Source: Miltoncostaea sp963762825 (GTDB lineage Bacteria; Actinomycetota; Thermoleophilia; Miltoncostaeales; Miltoncostaeaceae). From it: 64,000 nucleotides of DNA. How positions within the stretch are numbered: the first letter of the stretch is position 1; each line of letters starts with the position of its first letter. Position numbers and translations under genes: made by a program. The notes beneath the pieces are model-generated. The model searched no databases and had not been told where the DNA came from. It worked only from the letters and a program-made list of their open reading frames with translations. Shown one piece after another: positions 9,074 to 17,779 of this stretch. The DNA is taken from the NCBI GenBank assembly GCA_963762825.1, contig CAVXLZ010000002.1, positions 558,001 to 622,000 on the forward strand, given 5' to 3'.

Positions 9074-9381
9074 TGCCCTCCTACGATCAGGCCCGGCAGT
9101 TCGGCAAGGCGTACGTCGGCGCGCTGAACACCGGCTTGGAGGCGTTCGCCGCGCTCTTCGCCCCCGGCGCGGAGGTGTCGGTCAACGGCCTGCCCTCGGA
9201 CCCCGAGGGCGTGAGGGACATGACGCCCGCAGGACACACAGTCTTCCGGGGCGCCAGGCTGGACGGCGAACGGGTCGTGCTCACCCTGCGGGTCATCGAC
9301 CGCGCTGCTGAGAGCGTGGACGACCGCCCCCATCGCCTGCTGATCGACGATCAGGGGCGCATCGTCGCCCTCGAGGCGTAG
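9073..9381 (+). CDS. SnoaL/NTF2-like small protein
   Basis: The protein is 102 residues long. The opening helix pattern (SYDQARQFGKAYVGALN), the LFAPGAEVSVNG strand and the closing paired strands fit the cone-shaped NTF2/SnoaL-like fold. Members bind or isomerise small hydrophobic molecules, but nothing here tells a ligand. Its start overlaps the preceding stop. Its own stop codon TAG is the first half of the TAGTCT element that precedes clpP. Confidence 0.6.
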   Translation: MPSYDQARQFGKAYVGALNTGLEAFAALFAPGAEVSVNGLPSDPEGVRDMTPAGHTVFRGARLDGERVVLTLRVIDRAAESVDDRPHRLLIDDQGRIVALEA

Positions 9382-9384
9382 TCT
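9379..9384 (+). promoter_or_regulatory. -10 element TAGTCT of clpP
   Basis: TAGTCT lies seven bases before ATG 9392, with no ribosome binding site between. Its TAG is also the stop codon of the upstream gene. It probably gives clpP its own leaderless promoter. Confidence 0.5.
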
Positions 9385-9391
9385 GGGCGCC

Positions 9392-9976
9392 ATGAGCCCA
9401 CTGATTCCGATGGTCATCGAGCAGACCTCGCGCGGCGAGCGGTCGTTCGACATCTACTCGCGTCTGCTCAACGAGCGGATCATCTTCCTCGGCACGCCCA
9501 TCGACGACCCGATCGCGAACCTGATCGTGGCCCAGCTGCTCCACCTCGAGAGCGAGGACCCCGACAAGGACATCTCGATCTACATCAACTCGCCGGGCGG
9601 ATCGGTGTACGCGGGGATGGCGATCTACGACACGATGCAGTTCATCAAGCCGGACGTCGCGACGATCTGCGTCGGCGTGGCCATGAGCATGGGGGCGCTG
9701 CTGCTGGCGGCCGGCGCGGCCGGCAAGCGGATGGCCCTGCCCAACGCCAAGATCATGATCCACCAGCTGTCGGGGGGCTTCAGCGGCCAGTCGAGCGACA
9801 TCGAGATCCACGCCCGCGAGGCGCTCAAGATGCGAAAGCAGCTCGACGAGATCCTCGCCAAGCACACCGGCCAGTCGATCGAGAAGGTCAGCGGCGACAC
9901 CGAGCGCGACTTCTTCCTGAACGCCGACGCCGCGGCGGAGTACGGCATCGTCGACAAGGTGATCACCTCTCACTGA
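9392..9976 (+). CDS. clpP: ATP-dependent Clp protease proteolytic subunit
   Basis: The product has 194 residues, the usual ClpP length. The catalytic triad is visible: S99 in GVAMSMGALL, H124 in IMIHQLSGGF and D173 in GDTERDFFL. The SPGGSVYAGMAIYD strand-helix unit matches the family. ClpP forms a double heptameric barrel in the cytoplasm and degrades proteins fed by Clp ATPases. No ATPase gene is adjacent. No propeptide is evident. The start codon follows a TAGTCT element by seven bases, so the gene appears to be transcribed without a leader. Confidence 0.96.
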   Translation: MSPLIPMVIEQTSRGERSFDIYSRLLNERIIFLGTPIDDPIANLIVAQLLHLESEDPDKDISIYINSPGGSVYAGMAIYDTMQFIKPDVATICVGVAMSMGALLLAAGAAGKRMALPNAKIMIHQLSGGFSGQSSDIEIHAREALKMRKQLDEILAKHTGQSIEKVSGDTERDFFLNADAAAEYGIVDKVITSH

Positions 9977-9983
9977 GCGTGGC

Positions 9984-10006
9984 GCCTTGAGGGCCTCGCC
10001 TCAGGC
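9984..10006. terminator. Weak hairpin between clpP and the transglutaminase gene
   Basis: GCCT-T-GAGG pairs with CCTCAGGC around a six-base loop, with one bulged T. It spans the gap between two convergent genes and includes the stop of the transglutaminase gene. No T-run follows. Confidence 0.35.
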
Positions 10007-10846
10007 GGGCATCTCCCGTACCTCGACGGTGACCTGCATGGCCTCGGTCGGTGGTCCGAGGTAGCTGCCGCGCACCGGAGGGACGTCGGCGTAGTCCCGA
10101 CCGGTGGCGAGGCGGATGTAGTGCTCCAGCGCGGGCTCGGGGTGGGTGGGGTCGAACGGCACCCAGTCGAGTCCGGGAATCGCCAGCTCCACCCAGGCGT
10201 GGCTCTCCCCGGGCACGTCGAGGCCCGGCAGGTTGAGCCAACCGCTCACGTAGCGCGCCGCGACCCCGCGGCGGCGGGCGATGGCGATCATCAGATGGGC
10301 CATGTCCTGGCAGACGCCCCGGCCGACGCGCACGACCTCCTCGATCGGGGTGTCCACCTGGGTCGCGCCGGTGGTGTAGACGATGGCGCGGTTGACCTCG
10401 GCCTCGAGGCTGCGCGCCCAGGTCAGCGCGCTGCCGGCCTCGTCGAGAGCCAGCCCATCCGCGAACTCTCCGATCGGCTCCACCCAGCGGATGTGCGTCG
10501 AACCCGCGAGGAACTCGGCCAACCGGTCGGTGTAGCTCGCATCGGACGTCGCGGCGACCGGGTCGCCGGCGGTCCCGGTGCGGGGTACCGACGGGCGGGT
10601 GGACACCATCGCCTCGGACTCGACGACGAGCCTCTCGTGGGCCTCGGTCAGCTGGAACCAATGCACCACGTTGCCGTACGCGTCCACATGGCTGAAGGCC
10701 TCGGTGGGGGGCTCGGTGCGCACCCGCGCCCACTCGACGGCCTGCCGCGCGCTGTCGAGCGGAGTGAGGCGGACCTCGTTGACGCTCTCGCCGACCGCGC
10801 CGGCGTAGCTGATCTCAGTTCTGTGCTTGGCGTGAAGCCTGGGCAT
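10001..10846 (-). CDS. Transglutaminase-like (bacterial type) cysteine protease-fold protein
   Basis: The 281-residue protein has an N-terminal beta domain and a transglutaminase-like core. The catalytic triad is C in RVGRGVCQDMAHLM, H in GESHAWVE and D in PFDPTHPE. It has no signal peptide, so it should act in the cytoplasm on peptides or amides. It is the last of three overlapping genes (permuted ATP-grasp, alpha-E, transglutaminase). This trio recurs widely in bacteria and has no proven product. ATG 10846 overlaps the alpha-E gene by 32 bases. The substrate is unknown. Confidence 0.85.
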   Translation of the reverse strand: MPRLHAKHRTEISYAGAVGESVNEVRLTPLDSARQAVEWARVRTEPPTEAFSHVDAYGNVVHWFQLTEAHERLVVESEAMVSTRPSVPRTGTAGDPVAATSDASYTDRLAEFLAGSTHIRWVEPIGEFADGLALDEAGSALTWARSLEAEVNRAIVYTTGATQVDTPIEEVVRVGRGVCQDMAHLMIAIARRRGVAARYVSGWLNLPGLDVPGESHAWVELAIPGLDWVPFDPTHPEPALEHYIRLATGRDYADVPPVRGSYLGPPTEAMQVTVEVREMPA

Positions 10847-11822
10847 GCTGTCCGATCGGAGTTCTCTCGTAGGCGGCGAGGAAGCAGGAGTCGCCGAGGG
10901 CGGAGTCGATGGTGGTGCACCGGGCCAGCAGGCGCTCGACGAAGTCGGTGATCTCGGCCGCCCTCCAGTGCATGCGGGCGGCTCCCTCGATCATCTCGCG
11001 GGCGGCACGGGCGAGCACGAGCGGCGCCGGGTCGGGTGCCATGGCTTCCATCGCGATGAGGTCGTCGATCGCGGACTCCACCTCGGCGAGGCAGAAGGAG
11101 ACCGAGCGGGGAAAACGCGTGTCGAGCATGAGGAAGCGGCTGATCAGCTCGGGCGAGAGCGCCGCGGCGTTGACCTGCAGGTAGGCCTCGTGGACGGATA
11201 CGTCCCCGAGCAGGGCACCCCACCCGTGCATGTCGAGAACGTCGTCCGGGGCGCTGCGCACCTGCGCGTCCTGACTCGCCCTGACCAGACGCGATGAGCG
11301 TTCGGCCCGCTCCAGGAAGCGGCCGAGGCGCATGAACTGCCACCCCTCGTCGCGACGCATCGACTGCTCCACGAGACCGAGGATGAGGTAGGACGAGCGA
11401 CGGACGACCTGGCAGAAGGGGTAGACGCCATCGCGGGTGATGCGCTCGGGAGGCCACTCGACCAACTCGAGCCACGCGTCGTTGATGCCCTCCCAGACCT
11501 CCGTGGGCAGTAGGTCGCGCACGCTGCGCGCATTCTCGCGTGCCCTGTTGAGGCACGCGACGATGCTGTGCGGGTTCTCGCGGTCGAAGGTGAGGAACCA
11601 GGGGACGGTCCGTTCGTCGGCGCGCTGATGGGTGGCGAGGAAGTCCTCCATATCGCCGGCGATCTCCACGAGCGGCTCCCACACCAGGCGCCCGCCGGCG
11701 CCGTTCGAGGGGTCGCGCTCGAGCGCCGCCGCCTGACCGATCTCCAGCAGGCGCGCGAAGCTCTCGGCGCGTTCGAGGTCGCGCGCGGTCCAGTAGAGCG
11801 TCTGTGCGACCCGGGCGAGCAT
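10815..11822 (-). CDS. Alpha-E domain protein
   Basis: This 335-residue, mostly helical protein fits the alpha-E family from end to end. It begins MLARVAQTLYWTARDLERAE and contains RLGRFLERAERSSR in the middle. Its role is undetermined; it always accompanies the permuted ATP-grasp and transglutaminase proteins and may position the substrate. The start ATG 11822 overlaps the stop of the ATP-grasp gene by one base (TGATG), and its 3' end overlaps the transglutaminase gene. The three are clearly made from one message. Confidence 0.85.
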   Translation of the reverse strand: MLARVAQTLYWTARDLERAESFARLLEIGQAAALERDPSNGAGGRLVWEPLVEIAGDMEDFLATHQRADERTVPWFLTFDRENPHSIVACLNRARENARSVRDLLPTEVWEGINDAWLELVEWPPERITRDGVYPFCQVVRRSSYLILGLVEQSMRRDEGWQFMRLGRFLERAERSSRLVRASQDAQVRSAPDDVLDMHGWGALLGDVSVHEAYLQVNAAALSPELISRFLMLDTRFPRSVSFCLAEVESAIDDLIAMEAMAPDPAPLVLARAAREMIEGAARMHWRAAEITDFVERLLARCTTIDSALGDSCFLAAYERTPIGQHAQASRQAQN

Positions 11823-13261
11823 CAGGCCGAGAGCACCCAGGTGTCCTTGCTGCCCCCACCCTGGGAGGAGTTGACCACCAGCGAACCGTCGCGGAGCGCG
11901 ACGCGGGTCAGGCCGCCCGGCACCACCACCGGACGGGTGCCGTAGACGATGAAGGGCCGCAGATCCACGTGACGGGCGCGGAACCGGTCGCCCACGAAGG
12001 TCGGCGCGCGAGAGAGGCGGATCGTCTCCTGGGCGATGTAGCCGCGCGGGTTGGCCATGACGCGCTTGGCGAAGGCGCTGCGCTCGCCGGGGGTCGCATG
12101 GGGGCCGATCAGCATGCCGTAGCCCCCCGCACCGTCGACGGCCTTGACCACGAGCCGGTCGAGGTTGGCCAACACGTGGTCGCGCTCGGCTTCGCGCTCG
12201 AGGAGATAGGTGGGGACCTGCTCCAGGAGCGGCTCCTCCCCGAGGAAGTAGCGGATCAGGTCGGGCACGTAGGCGTAGACGGCCTTGTCGTCGGCCACGC
12301 CCGTGCCCACGGCGTTGCACACCGCCACCCGCCCGTCGCGAAACGCCTGCATCAGCCCTGCCACCCCGAGGAGCGAGTCGGCGTTGAGGCTCGCCGGATC
12401 GAGGAAGCCGTCGTCGATTCGGCGGTAGATGACATCGACCCGCTCGCGTCCGGCGGTCGTGCGCACGTAGACGCGCCGGTCGCGAACGGTCAGGTCGCGT
12501 CCCTCCACCAGGGGAACGCCCATCTGCTGGGCGAGGAAGGCATGTTCGTAGTAGGCGGGGTTGGCCGGGCCGGGGGTGAGCACGACCACGCGCGGCGAAG
12601 CGCTGCCCTCGGGCGCCGACGCCATCAGCGCCGAGAGCAGCAGGAAGGGCGCGTGGCCGACCGCCTCGACGTGATGGTCGGTGAAGGCCTCGGGGAACGC
12701 ACGCCGCATGAAGGCCCGATTCTGGACGACGTAGGAGAGGCCCGACGGGCACCGCAGGTTGTCCTCCAGCACCCGCCAGGTGCCGCTGTCGTCGCGCACG
12801 AGATCGATCCCGGCGACGTGGACGAAGCGGCCGAGCGGAGGCTCCACCCCTACCATCTCGCGCACGTATCCCTCACACGTGGACACAAGCGCGTTCGGGA
12901 CGATGCCGTCGGCAATGGCCCGGCGGGCGCCGTAGATGTCGCCGATGAAGCGGTCGAGGGCCCGGACCCGTTGTGCGAGGCCGGCCTCGAGGGTGACCCA
13001 CTCGTCGGCCGGGATGAGGCGCGGCAGGAGATCGAAGGGGAACGGCTGCTCACGTCCCCCATGGGCGAAGGTGATGCCCTGAGTCAGGTAGGCGCGGTCG
13101 ACGAGGGCGCTGCGGGCGGCGAAGGTCGCGGGACGAAGCGCGCTGAGACCGGAGAAGAGGTGCTCGTACGCGGCGCGGGGGACCCCCGGGGCCTCGAACA
13201 TCTCGTCGAAGAAGTCGTCGGTCGAGTAGTCGGTGAACAACGGCACTACGCCCACCTCCAA
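11822..13261 (-). CDS. Circularly permuted ATP-grasp protein
   Basis: Up to 479 residues. Features of the CP_ATPgrasp family include VLEDNLRCPSGLSYVVQNR, VLTPGPANPAYYEH, NAVGTGVADDKAVYAYVP, VVKAVDGAGGYGMLIGP and a C-terminal NSSQGGGSKDTWVL. ATP-grasp enzymes join a carboxylate to an amine through an acyl phosphate. It would be the energy-using member of the three-gene set. The start is uncertain: TTG 13261 gives the longest product, while GTG 13249 has GGAGGTG placed ideally before it and loses only four residues. Confidence 0.85.
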   Translation of the reverse strand: MEVGVVPLFTDYSTDDFFDEMFEAPGVPRAAYEHLFSGLSALRPATFAARSALVDRAYLTQGITFAHGGREQPFPFDLLPRLIPADEWVTLEAGLAQRVRALDRFIGDIYGARRAIADGIVPNALVSTCEGYVREMVGVEPPLGRFVHVAGIDLVRDDSGTWRVLEDNLRCPSGLSYVVQNRAFMRRAFPEAFTDHHVEAVGHAPFLLLSALMASAPEGSASPRVVVLTPGPANPAYYEHAFLAQQMGVPLVEGRDLTVRDRRVYVRTTAGRERVDVIYRRIDDGFLDPASLNADSLLGVAGLMQAFRDGRVAVCNAVGTGVADDKAVYAYVPDLIRYFLGEEPLLEQVPTYLLEREAERDHVLANLDRLVVKAVDGAGGYGMLIGPHATPGERSAFAKRVMANPRGYIAQETIRLSRAPTFVGDRFRARHVDLRPFIVYGTRPVVVPGGLTRVALRDGSLVVNSSQGGGSKDTWVLSA

Positions 13262-13285
13262 CGCCGCTCCGGGGCCGGAACGGTA

Positions 13286-14515
13286 TCAGCCGGGGCCATC
13301 GGGACCCCTTGGCCCGCCGACCAAGCCGCGCTCCGAAGCATCCTCCCGGGGGAGTATCCGCCCGAACCAGAGCGCGAGTGCGAGCGCACCGGCCGCGGCG
13401 ATGGCGACCGTCGCCTGGAATGGGACCAACGCGCTCGCCGCTGCGCCGAAGAGCGGACCGATGGCGTAGCCGAGGGAGAACACGACCGTGAGCATCGCCG
13501 CGCTCAGGCCGTAGCGCCCGGCCATTCCGGCGTCGTCCACGGCCTCGACCATGAGAGGACCGCTCGGGGTTCCCATGGCCGCCATTCCAGCCCCGACCAC
13601 TGCGAAGGCGATGGCCACGCTGATCGCGGATCCACTCGCGAGGAATGGCAGGCCGGCGGCCATCAGTGCGCCACCGACGATCAGAGGAGTGCGCCGTCCG
13701 CGCCGGTCGGTCCAGCGCCCGGCCAGGGGAACCAGAGCGAAGTAGGCGAGGAGCCCCGCGCCGAAGACCAGGCCGATGCCGAGCGAGGTGAGGTCGAGTC
13801 GGTCGGCCAGGTCCAGCGGCAACAGAGGCTCGACCAAGGCCAGAACCGCCGCGACGCCTCCGAGGGAGGCGAACGCAGCCCTTGCCTTCGGCTCCACCGC
13901 CAGACGGCGCAGGGCGGGAATCAGGGCCGGCGGCTCTGTCGAACCGGTGCGGGTCTCCGGCATCGCGATGACCGGGATCACCGCGAGAGCCGGCAGGACG
14001 GCAGCGAGGGCGAAGGTCGTGCGCGTGCCAAAGAGGTCCACGAGGGCTCCACCCAGGATCGGACCGAGGAGGCCGAATGCCCCACCGGCCGTCTCGGCGA
14101 GGCCGATCCTGAACCCGAGCTGGTCGGGGAAGGTGTCCGAGATCGCTGCGATCCCGGCCGTCCAGACGAATCCGGCCGCGACCCCCTGGGCGAGTCGCGC
14201 CAGAGCGAGAAGCTCCGGCCCTGTGGCGAAGGCGAAGGCGAGGGTGGCAACCGCGAGCATCGCGGCGGCCAGCACCATCACGGGGCGGCGGCCGAGGCGT
14301 TCCACGAGCCCCGCGGCGACGAGCGCCGACCCGAGCTGCCCCACCGGGAAGGCAGCGAAGATCAGCGCCGCGATCGACCCGGAGAAGCCGAACCGCTCGG
14401 CGAACTCCGGAAGTGCCGGCACGACCATCGTGAAGAGGATCGTGTCGACGGCGATGAGGCCGGTGGCCGTCCAGAAGACGAGGGCGCGACGGGGGTGGGG
14501 GGTCGAGGAGATCAA
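13286..14515 (-). CDS. Major facilitator superfamily transporter
   Basis: The product has 409 residues with about twelve hydrophobic segments and MFS signatures: ERLGRRPVM after the first helices and RWTDRRGRRTPL at the start of the second half. Length and layout fit a drug/proton antiporter, but the substrate cannot be told. The frame stays open upstream to 14623. TTG 14515 is chosen because TAGCAT stands seven bases before it, GGAGG lies between, and the hydrophobic core starts 13 residues later. It is transcribed away from groEL and ends close to the ATP-grasp gene. Confidence 0.8.
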   Translation of the reverse strand: MISSTPHPRRALVFWTATGLIAVDTILFTMVVPALPEFAERFGFSGSIAALIFAAFPVGQLGSALVAAGLVERLGRRPVMVLAAAMLAVATLAFAFATGPELLALARLAQGVAAGFVWTAGIAAISDTFPDQLGFRIGLAETAGGAFGLLGPILGGALVDLFGTRTTFALAAVLPALAVIPVIAMPETRTGSTEPPALIPALRRLAVEPKARAAFASLGGVAAVLALVEPLLPLDLADRLDLTSLGIGLVFGAGLLAYFALVPLAGRWTDRRGRRTPLIVGGALMAAGLPFLASGSAISVAIAFAVVGAGMAAMGTPSGPLMVEAVDDAGMAGRYGLSAAMLTVVFSLGYAIGPLFGAAASALVPFQATVAIAAAGALALALWFGRILPREDASERGLVGGPRGPDGPG

Positions 14516-14522
14516 CCTCCCA

Positions 14523-14528
14523 ATGCTA
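14523..14528 (-). promoter_or_regulatory. -10 element TAGCAT of the MFS gene
   Basis: TAGCAT lies exactly seven bases before the TTG at 14515, the same geometry as at clpP, glcD and coxB. This supports the TTG as the start codon. Confidence 0.5.
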
Positions 14529-14630
14529 AGCCCGCCGAGATGGCCGGGGCGCCCTCGACCCCTGATCGGGGTCGACATGACGGGAGCGCTCCTCGGCCTC
14601 ACCGTCCTCGTCTCGCCCGCCACCGCGCAC

Positions 14631-14667
14631 GCGCCAATTGACCAACCCGCGGGCGGTCAATTGGCGC
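14631..14667. repeat. Perfect 13-bp inverted repeat around an 11-base loop
   Basis: GCGCCAATTGACC (14631-14643) is mirrored exactly by GGTCAATTGGCGC (14655-14667). The loop holds a further small palindrome, CCCGCGGG. It lies between the MFS promoter and the groEL terminator. No T-run follows on either strand. It could be an operator or a rho-independent terminator without a U-tract. Confidence 0.7.
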
Positions 14668-14718
14668 GCTGCCCCGTGCGGGGGTGCCGTGCGGGGTCGG
14701 GGGCGTCGGGGAACGAGG

Positions 14719-14742
14719 AAGGGGGCCCCGTGGGGCCCCCTT
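14719..14742 (-). terminator. Terminator downstream of groEL
   Basis: AAGGGGGCCCC is followed almost at once by GGGGCCCCCTT, giving an 11-bp GC stem with A-T pairs at its base. It begins 42 bases after the groEL stop. Confidence 0.7.
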
Positions 14743-14783
14743 CGGTGATGCGCGCGGGTGCGGGCCCCGGGGGGCCCAGCCGC

Positions 14784-16427
<1,644 letters not shown>

Positions 16428-16429
16428 GC

Positions 16430-16714
16430 TCAGACCGCCTTCGCGAGGATGTCGGACTCGCGGAGGATCAGCAGATCCTCGCCGTCGACCTTCACCTCGG
16501 TGCCGCCGTACTTGGAGTAGATGACCTCGTCACCCTCCGCGACCTCCAGCGGGACGCGCTTGCCGTCCTCGTAGCGACCTGCACCGACTGCGAGGACCCG
16601 GCCCCGCTGCGGCTTCTCCGTCGCCGTGTCGGGCAGGACGATGCCGCTGGCGGTGACCTGCTCCGCCTCGATCGACTGGACGACGACGCGGTCGCCCAAG
16701 GGCTGCAAGTTCAT
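16430..16714 (-). CDS. groES: Co-chaperonin GroES (10 kDa)
   Basis: The product has 94 residues and begins MNLQPLGDRVVV. It has the family's EKPQRGRVLAVG and VIYSKYGGTEVKV strands. It forms the heptameric lid of GroEL. ATG 16714 is chosen over an upstream in-frame ATG (16732) because GGAGA lies six bases ahead and the longer start would fall inside the operator. It is first in the groES-groEL operon. Confidence 0.97.
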   Translation of the reverse strand: MNLQPLGDRVVVQSIEAEQVTASGIVLPDTATEKPQRGRVLAVGAGRYEDGKRVPLEVAEGDEVIYSKYGGTEVKVDGEDLLILRESDILAKAV

Positions 16715-16725
16715 GCAAATCTCCA

Positions 16726-16752
16726 TTGGCACTCGTTGACGTTGAGTGCCAA
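16726..16752 (-). promoter_or_regulatory. CIRCE operator (HrcA binding site)
   Basis: TTGGCACTC, nine bases, then GAGTGCCAA form a perfect CIRCE inverted repeat. It sits between the -10 element and the groES start, where bound HrcA would block transcription of the chaperonin operon at normal temperature. No hrcA gene is in this window. Confidence 0.93.
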
Positions 16753-16753
16753 C

Positions 16754-16782
16754 AGGGTAAGACCCGCGACATCCCGAATCAA
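16754..16782 (-). promoter_or_regulatory. groESL promoter
   Basis: On the minus strand TTGATT (16777-16782) and TACCCT (16754-16759) are separated by 17 bases, a standard vegetative sigma-factor layout. The CIRCE element follows at once. Confidence 0.75.
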
Positions 16783-16804
16783 GCCATCCCCCGCCCCATC
16801 GGGC

Positions 16805-17167
16805 TCACTTCAGAGACGGGAACTCGATGATCTCGCTGAAGTGGATGACCGAGACGGTGTCGTCGAGCGAGACCTCTCGGGAGTAGATGTGCGAGAGGAA
16901 GTGGAGGGTGTCCTCCACGAGACGGAACTCGGGGTTGTCGCGCTCGATCTCACGCTGGGTGAGCTCTCGGACCGGCTTCACCTGCACATCGTCGATGATC
17001 GCGGTGAAGATCTTCTGGCGCGGGCCGTGACGGTGGCCGATGGTGACCCACACGAGCTGGCCCTTGCGGTACTTGTGGGCCTTGTCCCCGAGACGAATCG
17101 TCGCGGTCTTCCGCCCCTTTCGGAGCTGGTCGATGAACAGGGGTGAGTAGAAGTTCAGGGCGAACAC
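16805..17167 (-). CDS. ASCH domain protein
   Basis: The 120-residue protein begins FALNFYSPLFIDQLRKGRKTATIR-like and continues with RLGDK and GQLVWVTIGHR, the pattern of ASCH (PUA-like) domains. These beta-barrels bind RNA or modified nucleotides; some cleave RNA. The GRKTATIRLGDK segment carries the conserved basic residues. The start codon is GTG. It lies 40 bases after the Nudix gene and is probably co-transcribed with it. The specific substrate is unknown. Confidence 0.75.
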   Translation of the reverse strand: MFALNFYSPLFIDQLRKGRKTATIRLGDKAHKYRKGQLVWVTIGHRHGPRQKIFTAIIDDVQVKPVRELTQREIERDNPEFRLVEDTLHFLSHIYSREVSLDDTVSVIHFSEIIEFPSLK

Positions 17168-17207
17168 GGGCGTCCTCGGGTGCGGGGGGGGCGGGTGCGG
17201 CGGAGGG

Positions 17208-17729
17208 TCAGCCTGGAGGGGCGGCCGTCGTGCCGACCCAACCGTAACCTGCCGCCCTCACCCAGGCGAGCGCCTCCCCCATCACACGCCTCTCCCCGGA
17301 GTAGTTGAGCAGGCCGATCGCGTCGTCGATCGGCACCAGTCGGACGCCGTCCACCTCGGCGTCGTGGTGGGCGGGCGATCCCGCCCGGTACTCGAAGAGG
17401 AAGAAGTCGACCCGCTTCGAGACGCGGGCACCCTGCGATCGCGACCAGAAGACGTAGGAGATCTCCTCGAGCGGCGCGAGCATCCTCCCGCGCAGACCGG
17501 TCTCCTCCCGCGTCTCGCGAAGAGCCGCCTCCGCTGCGGACTCGCCGGCCTCGATGTGGCCCTTCGGCAGCGCCAGCACGGCGCCGTTGCGCACGCTGAT
17601 CAGGGCCACCATCAGCGCAGCACCGAGCGGCACCAGCATCACCCCGCCGGCGGATCGCTCGTGGAGCACACGGGTCACGCCTTCGCGAGGAACGGGCCGC
17701 CGGCCCCGCGCCGTCTCCGTGGCGCTCAT
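17208..17729 (-). CDS. Nudix hydrolase
   Basis: This encodes 173 residues. A complete Nudix box, G-x5-E-x7-REExTGL type, is seen in GHIEAGESAAEAALRETREE. After it come SYVFWSRSQGARVSK and FFLFEY. Members hydrolyse nucleoside diphosphates linked to other groups. The start is ATG 17729, but this codon lies five bases after a perfect 15-bp hairpin and has no ribosome binding site. GTG 17672 in front of TRVLHERSAGGV is an alternative. The gene lies between the repeat-protein gene and the ASCH gene, all on one strand. Confidence 0.82.
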   Translation of the reverse strand: MSATETARGRRPVPREGVTRVLHERSAGGVMLVPLGAALMVALISVRNGAVLALPKGHIEAGESAAEAALRETREETGLRGRMLAPLEEISYVFWSRSQGARVSKRVDFFLFEYRAGSPAHHDAEVDGVRLVPIDDAIGLLNYSGERRVMGEALAWVRAAGYGWVGTTAAPPG

Positions 17730-17734
17730 GGGCC

Positions 17735-17768
17735 GATCCCGCTGCCGTCCCACGACGGCAGCGGGATC
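17735..17768 (-). terminator. Perfect 15-bp hairpin between the repeat-protein and Nudix genes
   Basis: GATCCCGCTGCCGTC (17735-17749) and its exact complement (17754-17768) flank a four-base loop. It starts 11 bases after the repeat-gene stop and ends five bases before the Nudix ATG. It is probably the terminator of the repeat gene. If read through, it would hide the Nudix start. Confidence 0.75.
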
Positions 17769-17779
17769 TCGGGCGGCGT

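Noticed and set aside
11804..14641. A 945-codon plus-strand frame through the ATP-grasp and MFS genes
   Set aside because: Arg/Gly/Asp-rich low-complexity translation with no domain; the opposite strand has two well-supported genes.
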